Under the pieces are notes generated by a model. That model made no database searches, was not told the origin of the DNA, and saw only the letters and a program-made list of their open reading frames with translations. This document shows, piece after piece, positions 7,401 to 15,581 of a stretch of DNA of 27,359 bases (position 1 is the first letter of the stretch; each line of letters opens with the position of its first letter). Location: the IMG/VR virus record IMGVR_UViG_3300009702_000069, positions 1 to 27,359 of that record; one strand, given 5' to 3'. The stretch comes from a virus. The position numbers were made by a program, and so were the translations under genes.

Positions 7401-9767
7401 GACAAAGCTCGTGTAGACCCAATTCCCCACGGCCGGGATCGCGTCGAAGACCGTCTCATCGCGCTCCCTGATGCCGCTGCGTTTCTGGCGCGAGCGCTTC
7501 CACGACACCACACGGCCACGCATGGCATCTCTCGAGGATTGCACCAGCGTCGTCTGGTAGTCGGCGCTGGCGGCATCGAGAGACGCCAGCATCTCCGGGT
7601 GCCGGCGCTCGAATATGTCGATGAACTCCTTGGTCAGCGTCGCCATGTTCTTGTTCACCAGCGGCCGCGCTGTCATGTAGAAGTAGAGGAAATCCGCCAG
7701 ACCTTGCTGCTCGGCGGTCGGGTTGCCGGCCATCTCGACGAGATGGCCGTAAGAATTCGTCACCCGGCGGAGAAAGCGCGCATTGGAGTCGAGAAACAAT
7801 TGCGTCCATTTCCGGTCGCGGGTCGTCAGCAGTGAAACGATGTGCTCAGCGGCGCCGCGCGCCACGATCGGAAAATCGTTCAGATGCGCCACCCGCAAAA
7901 CGCCGCTGTCATAGCCCCTCTTGCCCTTGACCAGGCCCTGCCGGATATCGAAACCGAGACCCCTTGCGAGGTCGCGCGACACCGACTGGACGCTCGGTGG
8001 CTTGGGCACCGCGTCACCGACCAGGCGGGCGGTTCTCTGGCTGTCGGCGATACCTTTCGCCGGCCGCGCCGCGATCACCGAGAGCGGCGCGCCGGCCTCG
8101 GCGCTGGTTGCCGGCGCCCGGCGCGGCGGCCGGCGCGAAGCAAATTGTCCAGGGAACAGTTTCGGCGAACGTGGCTCATAGCGCGGCAACTCAAAGCGTT
8201 CATGCGACAGCGCCTCCGCCGCCCCTTGGCGCGAGCGGTTGATCCAACGCCGATAGGCCGGATCGAGATCGTCGAGGATCCCTTCAAAATCGCGGAACGC
8301 CTCTGGCACCCGGTTGCGAAACCTGCCGGGGTGCATCTGATAGACCCACAATACCGTCTCGAACACATCTACCAGTGGACCCTGCCCCGTAGCCTCGCGA
8401 AAACCGTCGTTCGCGATCACAAGGGCCTCATGAAACCGGGTGATGAACTTTTCAAGGTCGCCGCGCTTCTTGCCCACAAGGTCGCCACGCCTCCCGCCAA
8501 TAATCTTCGCAATCTGCCTGTCGTGGTTCTGGCGGATGAAGCGCCGCAAATCGTACATCAAAAAATCCCGGTCCGGGAGCAAATGGTTATCCGACCGCTC
8601 GAAGCGGGCCGCGATCGGGCCGCGCTTGAGGACATGGAACGTTTCGTTCGCCACCGGGTCTCCGGCGATGTCACGCTCAGATCGGATGGTGTCGATCACC
8701 GTCGGCAGGTCCTGCTCACGGGCCGCACTGCGCCGTTGCTGAGTCAATATGCGCAGTTTCAGGACGTCCTTGCCAAGCCCCTCGAACTGGTCGGTCGCGA
8801 GGATGGCGTCGAAGGTCCGGCTCAGGTCGGGCGCAATCTCGTTGGCGATTTTCGGATGCGCCACATAAAGCTCGACGAATGTCGCGCCGGCGTCCTGGCG
8901 CACCGGCACGCCCTGCTTGGCCGCCTCTTTCTTGATCCGCTTCAGTTCCGGGGCGAACTGTTTCTCGAAGGCGCCAAAATCAAAATGCGGATCGGCGCGC
9001 CAGGCCTGAACCGTCGAGATCAATTCACGGTCGCCGAGAAAGGAGGGCTGGAAGTTCTTTTTCGGATCGCCGCCCGGCAGCCCCTCGCGGCCCCGCACCA
9101 CCCCGCCGCCACCGAGCACGAAGCCGAACCCGCCGCCGACGGCGATCCCGAGGGCACCCCCGACGGCGGTCCTCAGCGGATCGAATTGATCCTGCACGCC
9201 GGCGGCGATGTTGAGACCCTGCACGATAGGATCGACGGCGACGTTGATGGCGCCGCCGGCGACGGCCTGCTCGACCGCTCGCGTTCCGCGCGCTCCGAGC
9301 TTTGTGGCCAGCTTCCCGCCGGCGGTTATGAACCTCGGCCCGGGAATAAGAGACTCCGGCGTCGGTGCAGAACCAGCCAGTTGCCCGACCAGCGCCACCG
9401 CGGCCTCCGACGTCGTCTCGAACCCCGGCATCTGTTCGAACCGGCGACGGCGGGCGCGCGCCTCGCCCTCGAGCACCGCGGCCGAATACGGGTCCGTCCT
9501 GGCCAGGTCTTCCATAAACAATCGGTTCAGATAGTTGTAACCGGCCCCGGCGATCGTGCCGTTGAAAAAGGCATCGCGGGCGTTTGCCTTGAAGCGCTCG
9601 TAGAGCGACGGTCCGAGATTATGATCGGCCGCATTGATCGGCCGCACCGTCTGCTCGACCGTCGTGTCGGCGAGACGGTATTGCGCGAACGGGTTCGGCC
9701 CGGCCGGGTCCTTTGCAGGGGCGGCCGTGGGCCGGCCCGCTTCGTTCGGTGATCGGTTTTCCGGCAT
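4467..9767 (-). CDS. Giant internal virion protein (T7 gp16 position) with LPD38-like region
   Basis: The ATG at 9767 (MPENRS) is preferred over an earlier in-frame start because GAGGG lies six bases upstream and it overlaps the previous stop by only a few bases; the product is 1766 aa. Such proteins are packaged inside podovirus heads and ejected with the DNA to form the entry conduit. The N-terminus is Pro/Ala-rich and disordered. Residues about 170-230 hold Gly/Ala/Val-rich hydrophobic stretches (QAVAGGAINV, AVGGALGIAVGGGFGFVLGGG) that could insert in a membrane. Around 1150, a segment reading SRPSTILRTGVTASPSFMFA and about 1390-1500 (THWMVKLFGEWTAIPKPFEP, LPPFNAP) resemble the large polyvalent protein LPD38-type region of phage ejection proteins. 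The Lys/Arg-rich C-terminus ends at TGA. No lytic transglycosylase motif is recognisable, unlike T7 gp16. It is uninterrupted over 5.3 kb. Confidence 0.82.
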   Translation of the reverse strand: MPENRSPNEAGRPTAAPAKDPAGPNPFAQYRLADTTVEQTVRPINAADHNLGPSLYERFKANARDAFFNGTIAGAGYNYLNRLFMEDLARTDPYSAAVLEGEARARRRRFEQMPGFETTSEAAVALVGQLAGSAPTPESLIPGPRFITAGGKLATKLGARGTRAVEQAVAGGAINVAVDPIVQGLNIAAGVQDQFDPLRTAVGGALGIAVGGGFGFVLGGGGVVRGREGLPGGDPKKNFQPSFLGDRELISTVQAWRADPHFDFGAFEKQFAPELKRIKKEAAKQGVPVRQDAGATFVELYVAHPKIANEIAPDLSRTFDAILATDQFEGLGKDVLKLRILTQQRRSAAREQDLPTVIDTIRSERDIAGDPVANETFHVLKRGPIAARFERSDNHLLPDRDFLMYDLRRFIRQNHDRQIAKIIGGRRGDLVGKKRGDLEKFITRFHEALVIANDGFREATGQGPLVDVFETVLWVYQMHPGRFRNRVPEAFRDFEGILDDLDPAYRRWINRSRQGAAEALSHERFELPRYEPRSPKLFPGQFASRRPPRRAPATSAEAGAPLSVIAARPAKGIADSQRTARLVGDAVPKPPSVQSVSRDLARGLGFDIRQGLVKGKRGYDSGVLRVAHLNDFPIVARGAAEHIVSLLTTRDRKWTQLFLDSNARFLRRVTNSYGHLVEMAGNPTAEQQGLADFLYFYMTARPLVNKNMATLTKEFIDIFERRHPEMLASLDAASADYQTTLVQSSRDAMRGRVVSWKRSRQKRSGIRERDETVFDAIPAVGNWVYTSFVDDLNPINRAVRALAKIYQENTGELIDLKAANDAYKLARLTRGAHSAGQMDLANGVTPYHGRDPEGPSMFAALEEAFGSGRWSDQMIDDFGAYTASLRLLVEWRRFFDGDLPGPPDAEPAGSLLRFVDEMDAARPNFRAAAMKVHAYGRQQWRLKYEAGLITKDAYEAGLTRPFYVPVLRDMSDKQVQALTRSGSDSGAKGVLFKFKGSDRDIVNPIQAMIMDSYQTRAIIARNDVFKALEDLSVRAGFGSGRIVERLSPDEQVSIGLDHAVAGDVRAGHLDGQDAATLNTLADEAVDGGGEQRVFYGAGAKGSLGENVIYVWRDGERQALRLADGRFGREMYGALTGMNRDVSSLWIATVSRPSTILRTGVTASPSFMFANLVRDQMAAWVLNEGYRPFVDAARGFKSEITRSEISRLYNSFGGIHGGVNVSAVSKVRVDADIRQMRRKGYVVQGVTSLPTFFKKLLSATELSETATRQGLFEQSYKMHRSRGLTEREALIEAAYVARDFIDFSRKGARMLHIRRTATFTNAALQGVEKFSRAAIVPAIKALTGQVLTKQEQAALPASSRIWAKATALGLFGLTLTALYRDDPEYEEISDYLKATHWMVKLFGEWTAIPKPFEPAFLSNVFERSYDAIAKDDPLAWQRLRDGLVDLMLPPFNAPVADLVLGLGFNKDRRFDRPVVPEHMKALEPALQFNTYTSEFARSIGKRLGVSPQNVDFVFRTVGGTLGREFLKHTNQTLNANRPDLGFDDTVFTHRFIRDISRGSTSQKEFWHQVGRRGGLMTRKARSYKRLVDDGDDSGAEQYLAKMSLDERAYAILKTHFAKKANGLHPFARAGVVSRVISKVRKALIDGYETVSPSAKRVADDLLSRMAMGEARNALIAIRARGWKQKKPMDPGQELKLLEEAAPAIASAYKALISKAGVVDGKTLQQAWPAIRERILRDGADADIDKILGDVRRLSGVKPKSHKRKRRK

Positions 9768-9774
9768 GGCGCCC

Positions 9775-10263
9775 TCAGCTGGTCGGAACTGCACTCGGCG
9801 CCGGCGCCTTATCCCGGACCTTGCCCTTTCCGCCGCCCTTGCCTTTCATCTCCTCCTGAATTTTGAACAGCTTGTCCTGCAAGTCGTGCAGCCGCCGGAA
9901 TTCGTCCTCGGGCACGTCACCGGGGTCCGGGTCCAGGTCATAGACCATGGGCGCGAGACCGTCGGCGCCCTGCAACGTGCCGCCCGTGGGGCCCTCGTCC
10001 AGTCGCTGGCGCACGTCGTCGATGTTTTGCTGCAACAACTCCTGCTCGTCCGGCGTCAGCCGCCCCTTGAGCTGATCGAGCAACTGTTTGTGATCGATTT
10101 GTTCCGGAGCCCCGAACAATAGCCTTGCAGCCGGGTTATTATTATCCCCCGCGTCCGGCGACGACGGGTCCGGGACCGCACGCACCTTGCCGGTCCCCCG
10201 GCACACCGGGCAGATGTTTTCGCCGCCGCCCGGCGCCGGTATCCTGCTCTGATTAGCCGCCAT
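9775..10263 (-). CDS. Small virion-operon protein with a Cys motif
   Basis: A 162-aa product from the ATG at 10263 (MAANQSRI), preceded by AGGTCAGGAA. Near the N-terminus it has CPVCRGTGKV, a single CxxCxGxG repeat like one zinc-knuckle half of the DnaJ type; one copy alone would bind metal only in a dimer or with other ligands. A predicted helical middle (LLDQLKGRLTPDEQELLQQN and LQDKLFKIQEEMKGK) is followed by a Gly/Lys-rich tail. It lies between two large internal virion genes and overlaps both neighbours' junctions, so a role in assembly or in chaperoning ejection proteins is plausible. Not recognised as a named family. Ends in TGA. Confidence 0.75.
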   Translation of the reverse strand: MAANQSRIPAPGGGENICPVCRGTGKVRAVPDPSSPDAGDNNNPAARLLFGAPEQIDHKQLLDQLKGRLTPDEQELLQQNIDDVRQRLDEGPTGGTLQGADGLAPMVYDLDPDPGDVPEDEFRRLHDLQDKLFKIQEEMKGKGGGKGKVRDKAPAPSAVPTS

Positions 10264-12328
10264 TTCCTGACCTCGCTTTTCCAATCACCCGCCCGAACCT
10301 GTTCACCACACCGGCCGGCGCACTCTGGCGTCGCCTGGCCGTCGTACCCCTGACGCGCCGCTTGCCGAACGTGTCGACGAAGTCACCCGCCGGCGCCGTT
10401 TCCTGCCGCGTCGACGGCAGACCACCACTCAGCCGATCCAGTTCGTTGCGCGCCGGGCTCGGCCCGGCCTCCGTCGCGGCCGGCGCCGGCGGCTCGACCT
10501 GGAAACCACCCAGCTCGGCATCCGCCGGCGTCATGGCGGCAAAGGGATCGCGCGGATCGGCGAGGATCGCACGAGCCGAACCGGGGCCGAACTCCTGGTC
10601 GAAATCGCCGGCCGCATCCGGGTCGGCGATCAGGTGCTGAATGGCGGCAAACGTCGGTGTCCGCTTCGAGAACGGCCGCTCCCCCGGCACCGGGGCCGCG
10701 AACGGCGTGAAACTTTCACCGCTCGGCCCGCCATCAATAAACAGCCCGTCGTCGGACACCAGCGTCGCATCGGCGATATCGCCGCGCCGGGCCAGCGCTT
10801 CCAGCTCGCGGTTGCCCGGCCGGTCGCCACGCCTCAAAGCCGCCAGCACCGGCACCGAGAAATCGTTGCCGGCAATCGTCTCACGTCCGGCCCCGATCAT
10901 GATATCCGAAAACACCTGATCGGCTAGCGGCCCGTAGGTCGCCTCGACGAAGCCCGCCAGCGACCGGATGCCGGCGCTGATGTTCCCATTCGCATCCGGC
11001 TGCACGCCGCGCAGCATAGCCCGCGCCTCGGCCCTGGGCAGGGTTTCGGGCGATATCACGCCGGCGTCCGCCTGCAGCCCCATCATCGTCGTGACATAAT
11101 TCTGCTCGCTTTGCGGATCGCCCGGCACCCGGGCCGCCTTGGCCTCCTTGGCCGCCGGCAGATCGGCGACCGACGCCGCCGGGTCTTCGAGACGCTGGCG
11201 CCTCAGTCGGCCGACCTCGGCATCGAGACGCCTGTAAACCGGTCCGAGAAAAGCCTGCATGGCGCTATCTTCCGGGAACGCCAGATCGAGCCGGCCATGA
11301 AAATCTTCCTCGGTGGCCAGCGCCAGATTGTCGAACACGCCGGCAAACACCTCGTCGGCATAGCGGGCCCGAAAGCCGTCGACGATGTCGGCCTGATCGG
11401 CCTTCGGAAAATCCCCCAGCATGTCGCTGTTGGCGACACCGTCAAGGAAATCGAGTTTGGCCGCTGGCGTGTCCAAGTGGTCATAGACACCGGCAATCCG
11501 CGCCTCGACCACCTTGCGCGCGGTTGCGTTGAGAATTTCCGCCTGCCGCGCCGGCGACAGCAGCGGTGCGCCATCCGGGCCGGCCGCCGCCAGCGCCTCG
11601 GTCAGGTCGGCCGTCTCGCCGGCCAGCGCAGCGGATGCTTCCGGCGTCGTCGCCAACCTGTAGGCGTTTTTCGCGAGCGCCGTGGTGCGCGACGTGATCG
11701 CCGCATCGAGCGCCCCGACGGCCTCGGCCTTCTGGCGCCGCATGGCCTCACGGGTCGCCCCGTGCATCGCACTGAGGCGTTGCCGGTTGAACACCGCCTC
11801 GAACTGCGGCAGCACGGCAGCGGCGAGGTTTTCATCCGCCCCCAGTTTCTCGAGCCAGCCGGCGGCGGCGCCATCCAGCGATTTGGCCAACCCCACCGGG
11901 TCGCCGGCGTGCTGTGTAGCCAGCTCGTCGACCTGGGTCGCGACCGCCACCACCATTTTATTCTTAAACGTTTCGATGCCGCTCGCATCAAACGCCGCGC
12001 CGAAGATTGTCTGGTCGCCCGTTGGCTGAAAGCCGTCTTCGCGGCCGGCCAGCGCACCGCTTTTCTTGCCCTCCGCCAGGGCCGCCCGGTCGGCCGCCTG
12101 GCCGAGCTTCGCACCGATCCGGTCGAGGCCGCGCGCGAACTCGGCCGCCATCCCGAGCTTGATATCGCCCAGCGCCCGGGCCGCGGCCGCCTGCCCGCTC
12201 GTGGTGACGCGGGTGTCGACGCGCCGAACCCGGCCGTCGAGCCGCGGCGTGCCGGTCCGGCCGGCGACCGTGTTGACGTTCGACGTGCCCGGAACGCCGC
12301 CGACGCCGCGTCTGTCGCGATTGGCCAT
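10253..12328 (-). CDS. Internal virion protein (T7 gp15 position)
   Basis: A 691-aa, Ala/Asp/Leu-rich, almost wholly helical protein. A disordered N-terminus (residues 1-45, Gly/Arg/Thr-rich) leads into long helices; the C-terminal 120 residues are again Pro/Ala-rich and end basic (RRRQSAPAG, FGRVIGKARSG). No enzymatic motif is visible. Its place between the 251-aa gp14-type gene and the giant gp16-type gene matches T7 gp15, which forms part of the ejected core. Its ATG shares one base with the upstream TGA, and its TAA overlaps the next gene by 11 bp, showing tight translational coupling. The assignment rests on synteny and composition rather than sequence recognition. Confidence 0.75.
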   Translation of the reverse strand: MANRDRRGVGGVPGTSNVNTVAGRTGTPRLDGRVRRVDTRVTTSGQAAAARALGDIKLGMAAEFARGLDRIGAKLGQAADRAALAEGKKSGALAGREDGFQPTGDQTIFGAAFDASGIETFKNKMVVAVATQVDELATQHAGDPVGLAKSLDGAAAGWLEKLGADENLAAAVLPQFEAVFNRQRLSAMHGATREAMRRQKAEAVGALDAAITSRTTALAKNAYRLATTPEASAALAGETADLTEALAAAGPDGAPLLSPARQAEILNATARKVVEARIAGVYDHLDTPAAKLDFLDGVANSDMLGDFPKADQADIVDGFRARYADEVFAGVFDNLALATEEDFHGRLDLAFPEDSAMQAFLGPVYRRLDAEVGRLRRQRLEDPAASVADLPAAKEAKAARVPGDPQSEQNYVTTMMGLQADAGVISPETLPRAEARAMLRGVQPDANGNISAGIRSLAGFVEATYGPLADQVFSDIMIGAGRETIAGNDFSVPVLAALRRGDRPGNRELEALARRGDIADATLVSDDGLFIDGGPSGESFTPFAAPVPGERPFSKRTPTFAAIQHLIADPDAAGDFDQEFGPGSARAILADPRDPFAAMTPADAELGGFQVEPPAPAATEAGPSPARNELDRLSGGLPSTRQETAPAGDFVDTFGKRRVRGTTARRRQSAPAGVVNRFGRVIGKARSGNGG

Positions 12329-13083
12329 CAGGGCCGGCCTGGCGCGAAGCGCAGATCATTCGGTCCGCGCGAGCCACCCGACGTCCGCGACCGCACCGTC
12401 GGACCGCCGCGCCGGCTGACGTCGGAAATGAAATCAAGGGTTTTTATGGCGGCCGAGAAAAACCCGCTCTGGCTCGCCGCATTACCGCGGGCCAGGGCGA
12501 CAAACCCGGATGGATCACTCGGGATCAGATCTGGGAACGCGAGCGAACCCTCGAGCCGGGCCGGCAGGCCGGAGAGGTTCGCATCACGCCGGACCCTGGC
12601 GATATCCTCGTTGGTTCGCGATGCGATGTCTGCGGCCGCGTGGGCCGGCGTGCCGAAGCTGCTATCGACACCACCGGCGGCGAACGCAACCTGGGTCTGA
12701 CCGATGGTTTCTGCCATCCGCTGTAGCAGATTGGCGACGGTTTCTTCCGAATTGAGCTTGGCCACGTTGGCCGCCAGGTCGCGCCCGGCCTGGCCGAAGT
12801 CGAGCCCCGCCTGGTCGACCACGGCATTGCTCTGGGCCGCCAGCTCGCGGGTCCGCCGGGTGCTGGCGGCGGCCTCGGCCTCGAAGCGAGACTGCCTCTT
12901 GGCACTCGTACCGCCAGCGATCGAACTCAATGCACTCAACGCCGTTGAGCCACCCTGCAGGGCGGTTTCGACAGAAAGCCCCTCGGCACCGATCCCGAGT
13001 GTCGTCCCGATGCTCGAAAGCCCGGTGCCGACGCTTCCAATGCCGCTGGCGATAGCCGTCCCGAGCCCTGCAATAATCTCCAT
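12328..13083 (-). CDS. Internal virion protein (T7 gp14-like)
   Basis: A 251-aa protein. The first 60 residues are Gly/Ser/Ala/Ile-rich and hydrophobic, as in T7 gp14-type proteins that enter the outer membrane during DNA ejection. The middle is a helical section (residues about 60-130) followed by QVAFAAGGVDSSFGTPAHAA, a phrase typical of this internal virion family (an aa-G-v-D-x-x-x-GTP pattern). The C-terminus is basic and flexible. TGATG overlaps join it to tail tubular B upstream and to the 691-aa protein downstream. The order gp12-gp14-gp15-gp16 supports the call. Confidence 0.8.
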   Translation of the reverse strand: MEIIAGLGTAIASGIGSVGTGLSSIGTTLGIGAEGLSVETALQGGSTALSALSSIAGGTSAKRQSRFEAEAAASTRRTRELAAQSNAVVDQAGLDFGQAGRDLAANVAKLNSEETVANLLQRMAETIGQTQVAFAAGGVDSSFGTPAHAAADIASRTNEDIARVRRDANLSGLPARLEGSLAFPDLIPSDPSGFVALARGNAASQSGFFSAAIKTLDFISDVSRRGGPTVRSRTSGGSRGPNDLRFAPGRP

Positions 13084-14978
13084 CAGTTGACCTCCAACAC
13101 CAGCGACATCACCTCGAGCGGTCCGGGCGTTGGCTGGTCGATCGTCACCAGGCCATTATCGCTCGAGCCAAGCAGGCGCGGCACCACGACCTCCTCGGTC
13201 AGCAGTTTTGACATCATCGGCGTATCGAGAGCGACCGCGCCGAACTGATCGACCGTGATCTTCCGGCTGTCGGCATCGTTCGCCGTGACCCGAAAGTTGC
13301 CGGTCCGATAGACTGAGGCCCGCACCGTATGTATCCGTTTCTTTCGCCGCAGAACCGTGTCGTCCTGAAGTTTTTCCAGCATCGGCATGGTCGTCACGCT
13401 GGGCGCGAAATCAATCCCGACATCGACGACCGTCGCCGCCGTCGCCAGCGTGATCTGGCCACTCGCGACCGTGAACGGTCCGGCCGGCGTGCCATCGGCC
13501 ATGGCCCAGACCGTCTTGCCCTCGAGATCGGTCAGACCGCCGATCACCGTCGTCGGTGAAGCAAACGTCTGGCGCACCGTGGCGTCGCCATAAACCCCCT
13601 CGACGATCTCCTCGAGATAGACGTCCGTCTGTCCTGATACGGTGCGCTCGACGGCCGCCCAAATGCGCCGCGCGCCATCGACCAGAAAATCCCGCCATAG
13701 GCCATCGCCGTGGCTGAGCTTCGACCAACCCGCGACATCCTGATCGCGCAACATCGTCATCACCGCGCCCGACCCGTCGGCGTTGACCACCAACAGGAGT
13801 GAACCCTCAGAAGTTTCGGCGGCCGGTCGATGGGTCAGACTGATCGCGTCGGAAATCAGATGCGAGGCGAGCAGTGACGCGGCGCCGCCGGCATAATCGG
13901 CCTGGGCGTCGTCCCACAACATATCGCGGATCACGGCGCCACCCGACTGGATATAGAGCGTTCCGCCCTCGATGCCGACGACCGGTGCACCCGGCTTCGA
14001 TCCAAACGTCGTCGTGAGGACGAACACCACCGGCTGGGTCGCGTCGATGACCCGCGTCGTGACGTAGAATTCGCCGAAATCCGTCAGGCATTGGAGATGC
14101 CGGCCACTGTGCAGCTTCAGGACATTGACCACCTCGTCGGCATCCAGGGCCAGCGTCAGGGCCTTGGCCGACGCCCCGATCTGGTCCGTGTCAAAATTGA
14201 AATAGTCCGCCAGCTTCGAGGCAACGACCACGTGCGGAAACAGATAGAGACCCCCCATCCAGAGGCGATCCTGAAACCAGGTCGCGCATCGCGGCCAGCC
14301 TTGTTTCGTGCCGAATATGGGCGCACCGGACGAGACGTCGCGACCCTGAACGACGCTGGTCGTCGTCACCGTCACGCCGTCGTTGCCGACAACATCGGCC
14401 CGGATCAACGGCCAGAACCGGGCCGCGTTGGCACCACCGACAAAATCCACGGTGAAATCGAGATTTGTCGCATCGGCCAGATCGACCGTGACGGCAATGC
14501 CGGCCGCGATATTCGGCAAACCCTCGAGGGCGCCGACGAGCGCCGTCGCCATGGCCCCGGCGTCGCTCGATTTGGTCACCGGCACCGTTTCCAGAAATTC
14601 GCACGTCAGGATGATCGCCTCACCGTCGGCGATCCCGGCAACCTTGATCTGCTGGCGCTCGTCCTGGCCACCGGAATAGACCGGTGACGTCGACTGGGTG
14701 TCCACGTTGGTGAATGTCGGTAGCTGCGACTGCCACTCGTCGTCGGCGCCCTGGCGCTGGCACATCCAGATGACTTCGTGGTGAAAGAGGAGAAGCGTGT
14801 CGTGGCTCTGAGCGTTGTCGATCTCGCGCAACTGGCTGGATCGGTATGGCAGCGCGATTGCCGACTTCCACACCCCGTCGCGATAGACATCGGCATTCCG
14901 GTCCGTAGCGAAAATCTGATAGGTTTCAGAATCAGAGAACGCAACGGCAGCCTGCGGACCGCAGAACAGATCGTCTTT
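13083..14978 (-). CDS. Tail tubular protein B, main part (T7 gp12-like), separated from its start by a frame change
   Basis: About 630 residues forming most of the tail nozzle protein. Recognisable landmarks are AVAFSDSETYQIFATDRN, ADVYRDGV and the family hallmark GWPRCATWFQDRLWMGG, which is typical of podovirus tail tubular B / stabilisation proteins; the C-terminus is beta-rich (RRKKRIHTVRASVYRT). The open frame extends up to 15164, but upstream of about 14978 its translation is nonsense-like (Cys/Trp/Arg/Asp-rich), while the true N-terminus is in the other frame. Inserting one base in the A-run at 14979-14976 would join the two parts as WVEKDDLFCG. No credible start codon exists just after the junction. 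Ends in TGA, sharing one base with the next ATG. Confidence 0.82.
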   Translation of the reverse strand, partial: KDDLFCGPQAAVAFSDSETYQIFATDRNADVYRDGVWKSAIALPYRSSQLREIDNAQSHDTLLLFHHEVIWMCQRQGADDEWQSQLPTFTNVDTQSTSPVYSGGQDERQQIKVAGIADGEAIILTCEFLETVPVTKSSDAGAMATALVGALEGLPNIAAGIAVTVDLADATNLDFTVDFVGGANAARFWPLIRADVVGNDGVTVTTTSVVQGRDVSSGAPIFGTKQGWPRCATWFQDRLWMGGLYLFPHVVVASKLADYFNFDTDQIGASAKALTLALDADEVVNVLKLHSGRHLQCLTDFGEFYVTTRVIDATQPVVFVLTTTFGSKPGAPVVGIEGGTLYIQSGGAVIRDMLWDDAQADYAGGAASLLASHLISDAISLTHRPAAETSEGSLLLVVNADGSGAVMTMLRDQDVAGWSKLSHGDGLWRDFLVDGARRIWAAVERTVSGQTDVYLEEIVEGVYGDATVRQTFASPTTVIGGLTDLEGKTVWAMADGTPAGPFTVASGQITLATAATVVDVGIDFAPSVTTMPMLEKLQDDTVLRRKKRIHTVRASVYRTGNFRVTANDADSRKITVDQFGAVALDTPMMSKLLTEEVVVPRLLGSSDNGLVTIDQPTPGPLEVMSLVLEVN

Positions 14979-15580
14979 TCGACCCACAACCGCACCGTCG
15001 TCAGGGTCGTGGCACCCGTCGCCACGCCGCCCACGACCACCATCCGCCAATAGCGCGCCGACTGGGCGCCTCCCGGCGCCGTCGCCATCCGCCTGGTGCG
15101 GAGCGACGTCCGGACATTGACCGGGCCGCCAAAATCCGACCAAGTGACACCATCGCTCGACCACTGCACCTTGACAGCATCATCGGCACCCGTCGTCGCC
15201 ACACTGACATTTTCGAGATCGACAGCCGCAATGGTTTGCGCGGCAGACAAATCGATTTGAAACACCACGAACGGATCGCCGCTGGTGATCGCGGTGGTAA
15301 AATTTGTCGCCGCCTGCTGGTCGAGCAGATTGGCGATCGTGCCGCCATTCGGCGCCGTGATCATCGACGCCGTCAGCGGCACCGCCCGGAGCTGGCGCCG
15401 CAGTCTGCCCTTGGTGACACCGCCGCCGCGCCGGGCGACGCCGCCCTGCGGCCGGACAATGACGTTCAAGCCACCACTCAGGCCCTGGTAGTATTGCTCG
15501 AGATCCCCGCGATCGACAAGCCGAGGATCGAGCACGCCCTTGGTAAAGTTGTTCTGCTGGCGCCCGGCCCCCCGCGTCAT
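14606..15580 (-). CDS. Tail tubular protein B, N-terminal part with inserted discoidin-like domain
   Basis: Residues 1-55 (NNFTKGVLDPRLVDRGDLEQ, GLNVIVRPQGGVARRGGG) are the classic start of T7 gp12-type tail proteins. The usual continuation is interrupted at about 75-200 by a beta-sandwich segment (AATNFTTA, VVFQIDLSAAQTIAAVDL, VKVQWSSDGVTWSDF, ARYWRMVVVGG, VRLWVEK) with the pattern of a F5/8-type-C/discoidin domain. After residue 202 (position 14975) this frame turns into an Arg/Ser-rich nonsense translation that stops at 14606, while the genuine sequence continues in the -1 frame. So only 15580-14975 is meaningful here. The start is the ATG at 15580, one base after the TAG of tail tubular A. 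Confidence 0.78.
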   Translation of the reverse strand: MTRGAGRQQNNFTKGVLDPRLVDRGDLEQYYQGLSGGLNVIVRPQGGVARRGGGVTKGRLRRQLRAVPLTASMITAPNGGTIANLLDQQAATNFTTAITSGDPFVVFQIDLSAAQTIAAVDLENVSVATTGADDAVKVQWSSDGVTWSDFGGPVNVRTSLRTRRMATAPGGAQSARYWRMVVVGGVATGATTLTTVRLWVEKTICSAVRRLPLRSLILKPIRFSLRTGMPMSIATGCGSRQSRCHTDPASCARSTTLRATTRFSSFTTKSSGCASARAPTTSGSRSYRHSPTWTPSRRHRSIPVARTSASRSRLPGSPTVRRSS

Positions 15581-15581
15581 C

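Noticed and set aside
7842-9752. Long plus-strand frame opposite the giant virion gene, and similar ones at 6564-7835 and 4899-5921
   Set aside because: All mirror the codon periodicity of the minus-strand gene and show no domain.
11111-12700. Long plus-strand frame across the gp15/gp14-type border
   Set aside because: Crosses two real genes on the other strand and has no protein-like features.
14975-14981. Classical X-XXY-YYZ slippery heptamer at the tail tubular B frame change
   Set aside because: The sequence is CGAAAAG; the P-site codon cannot re-pair well in the -1 frame.
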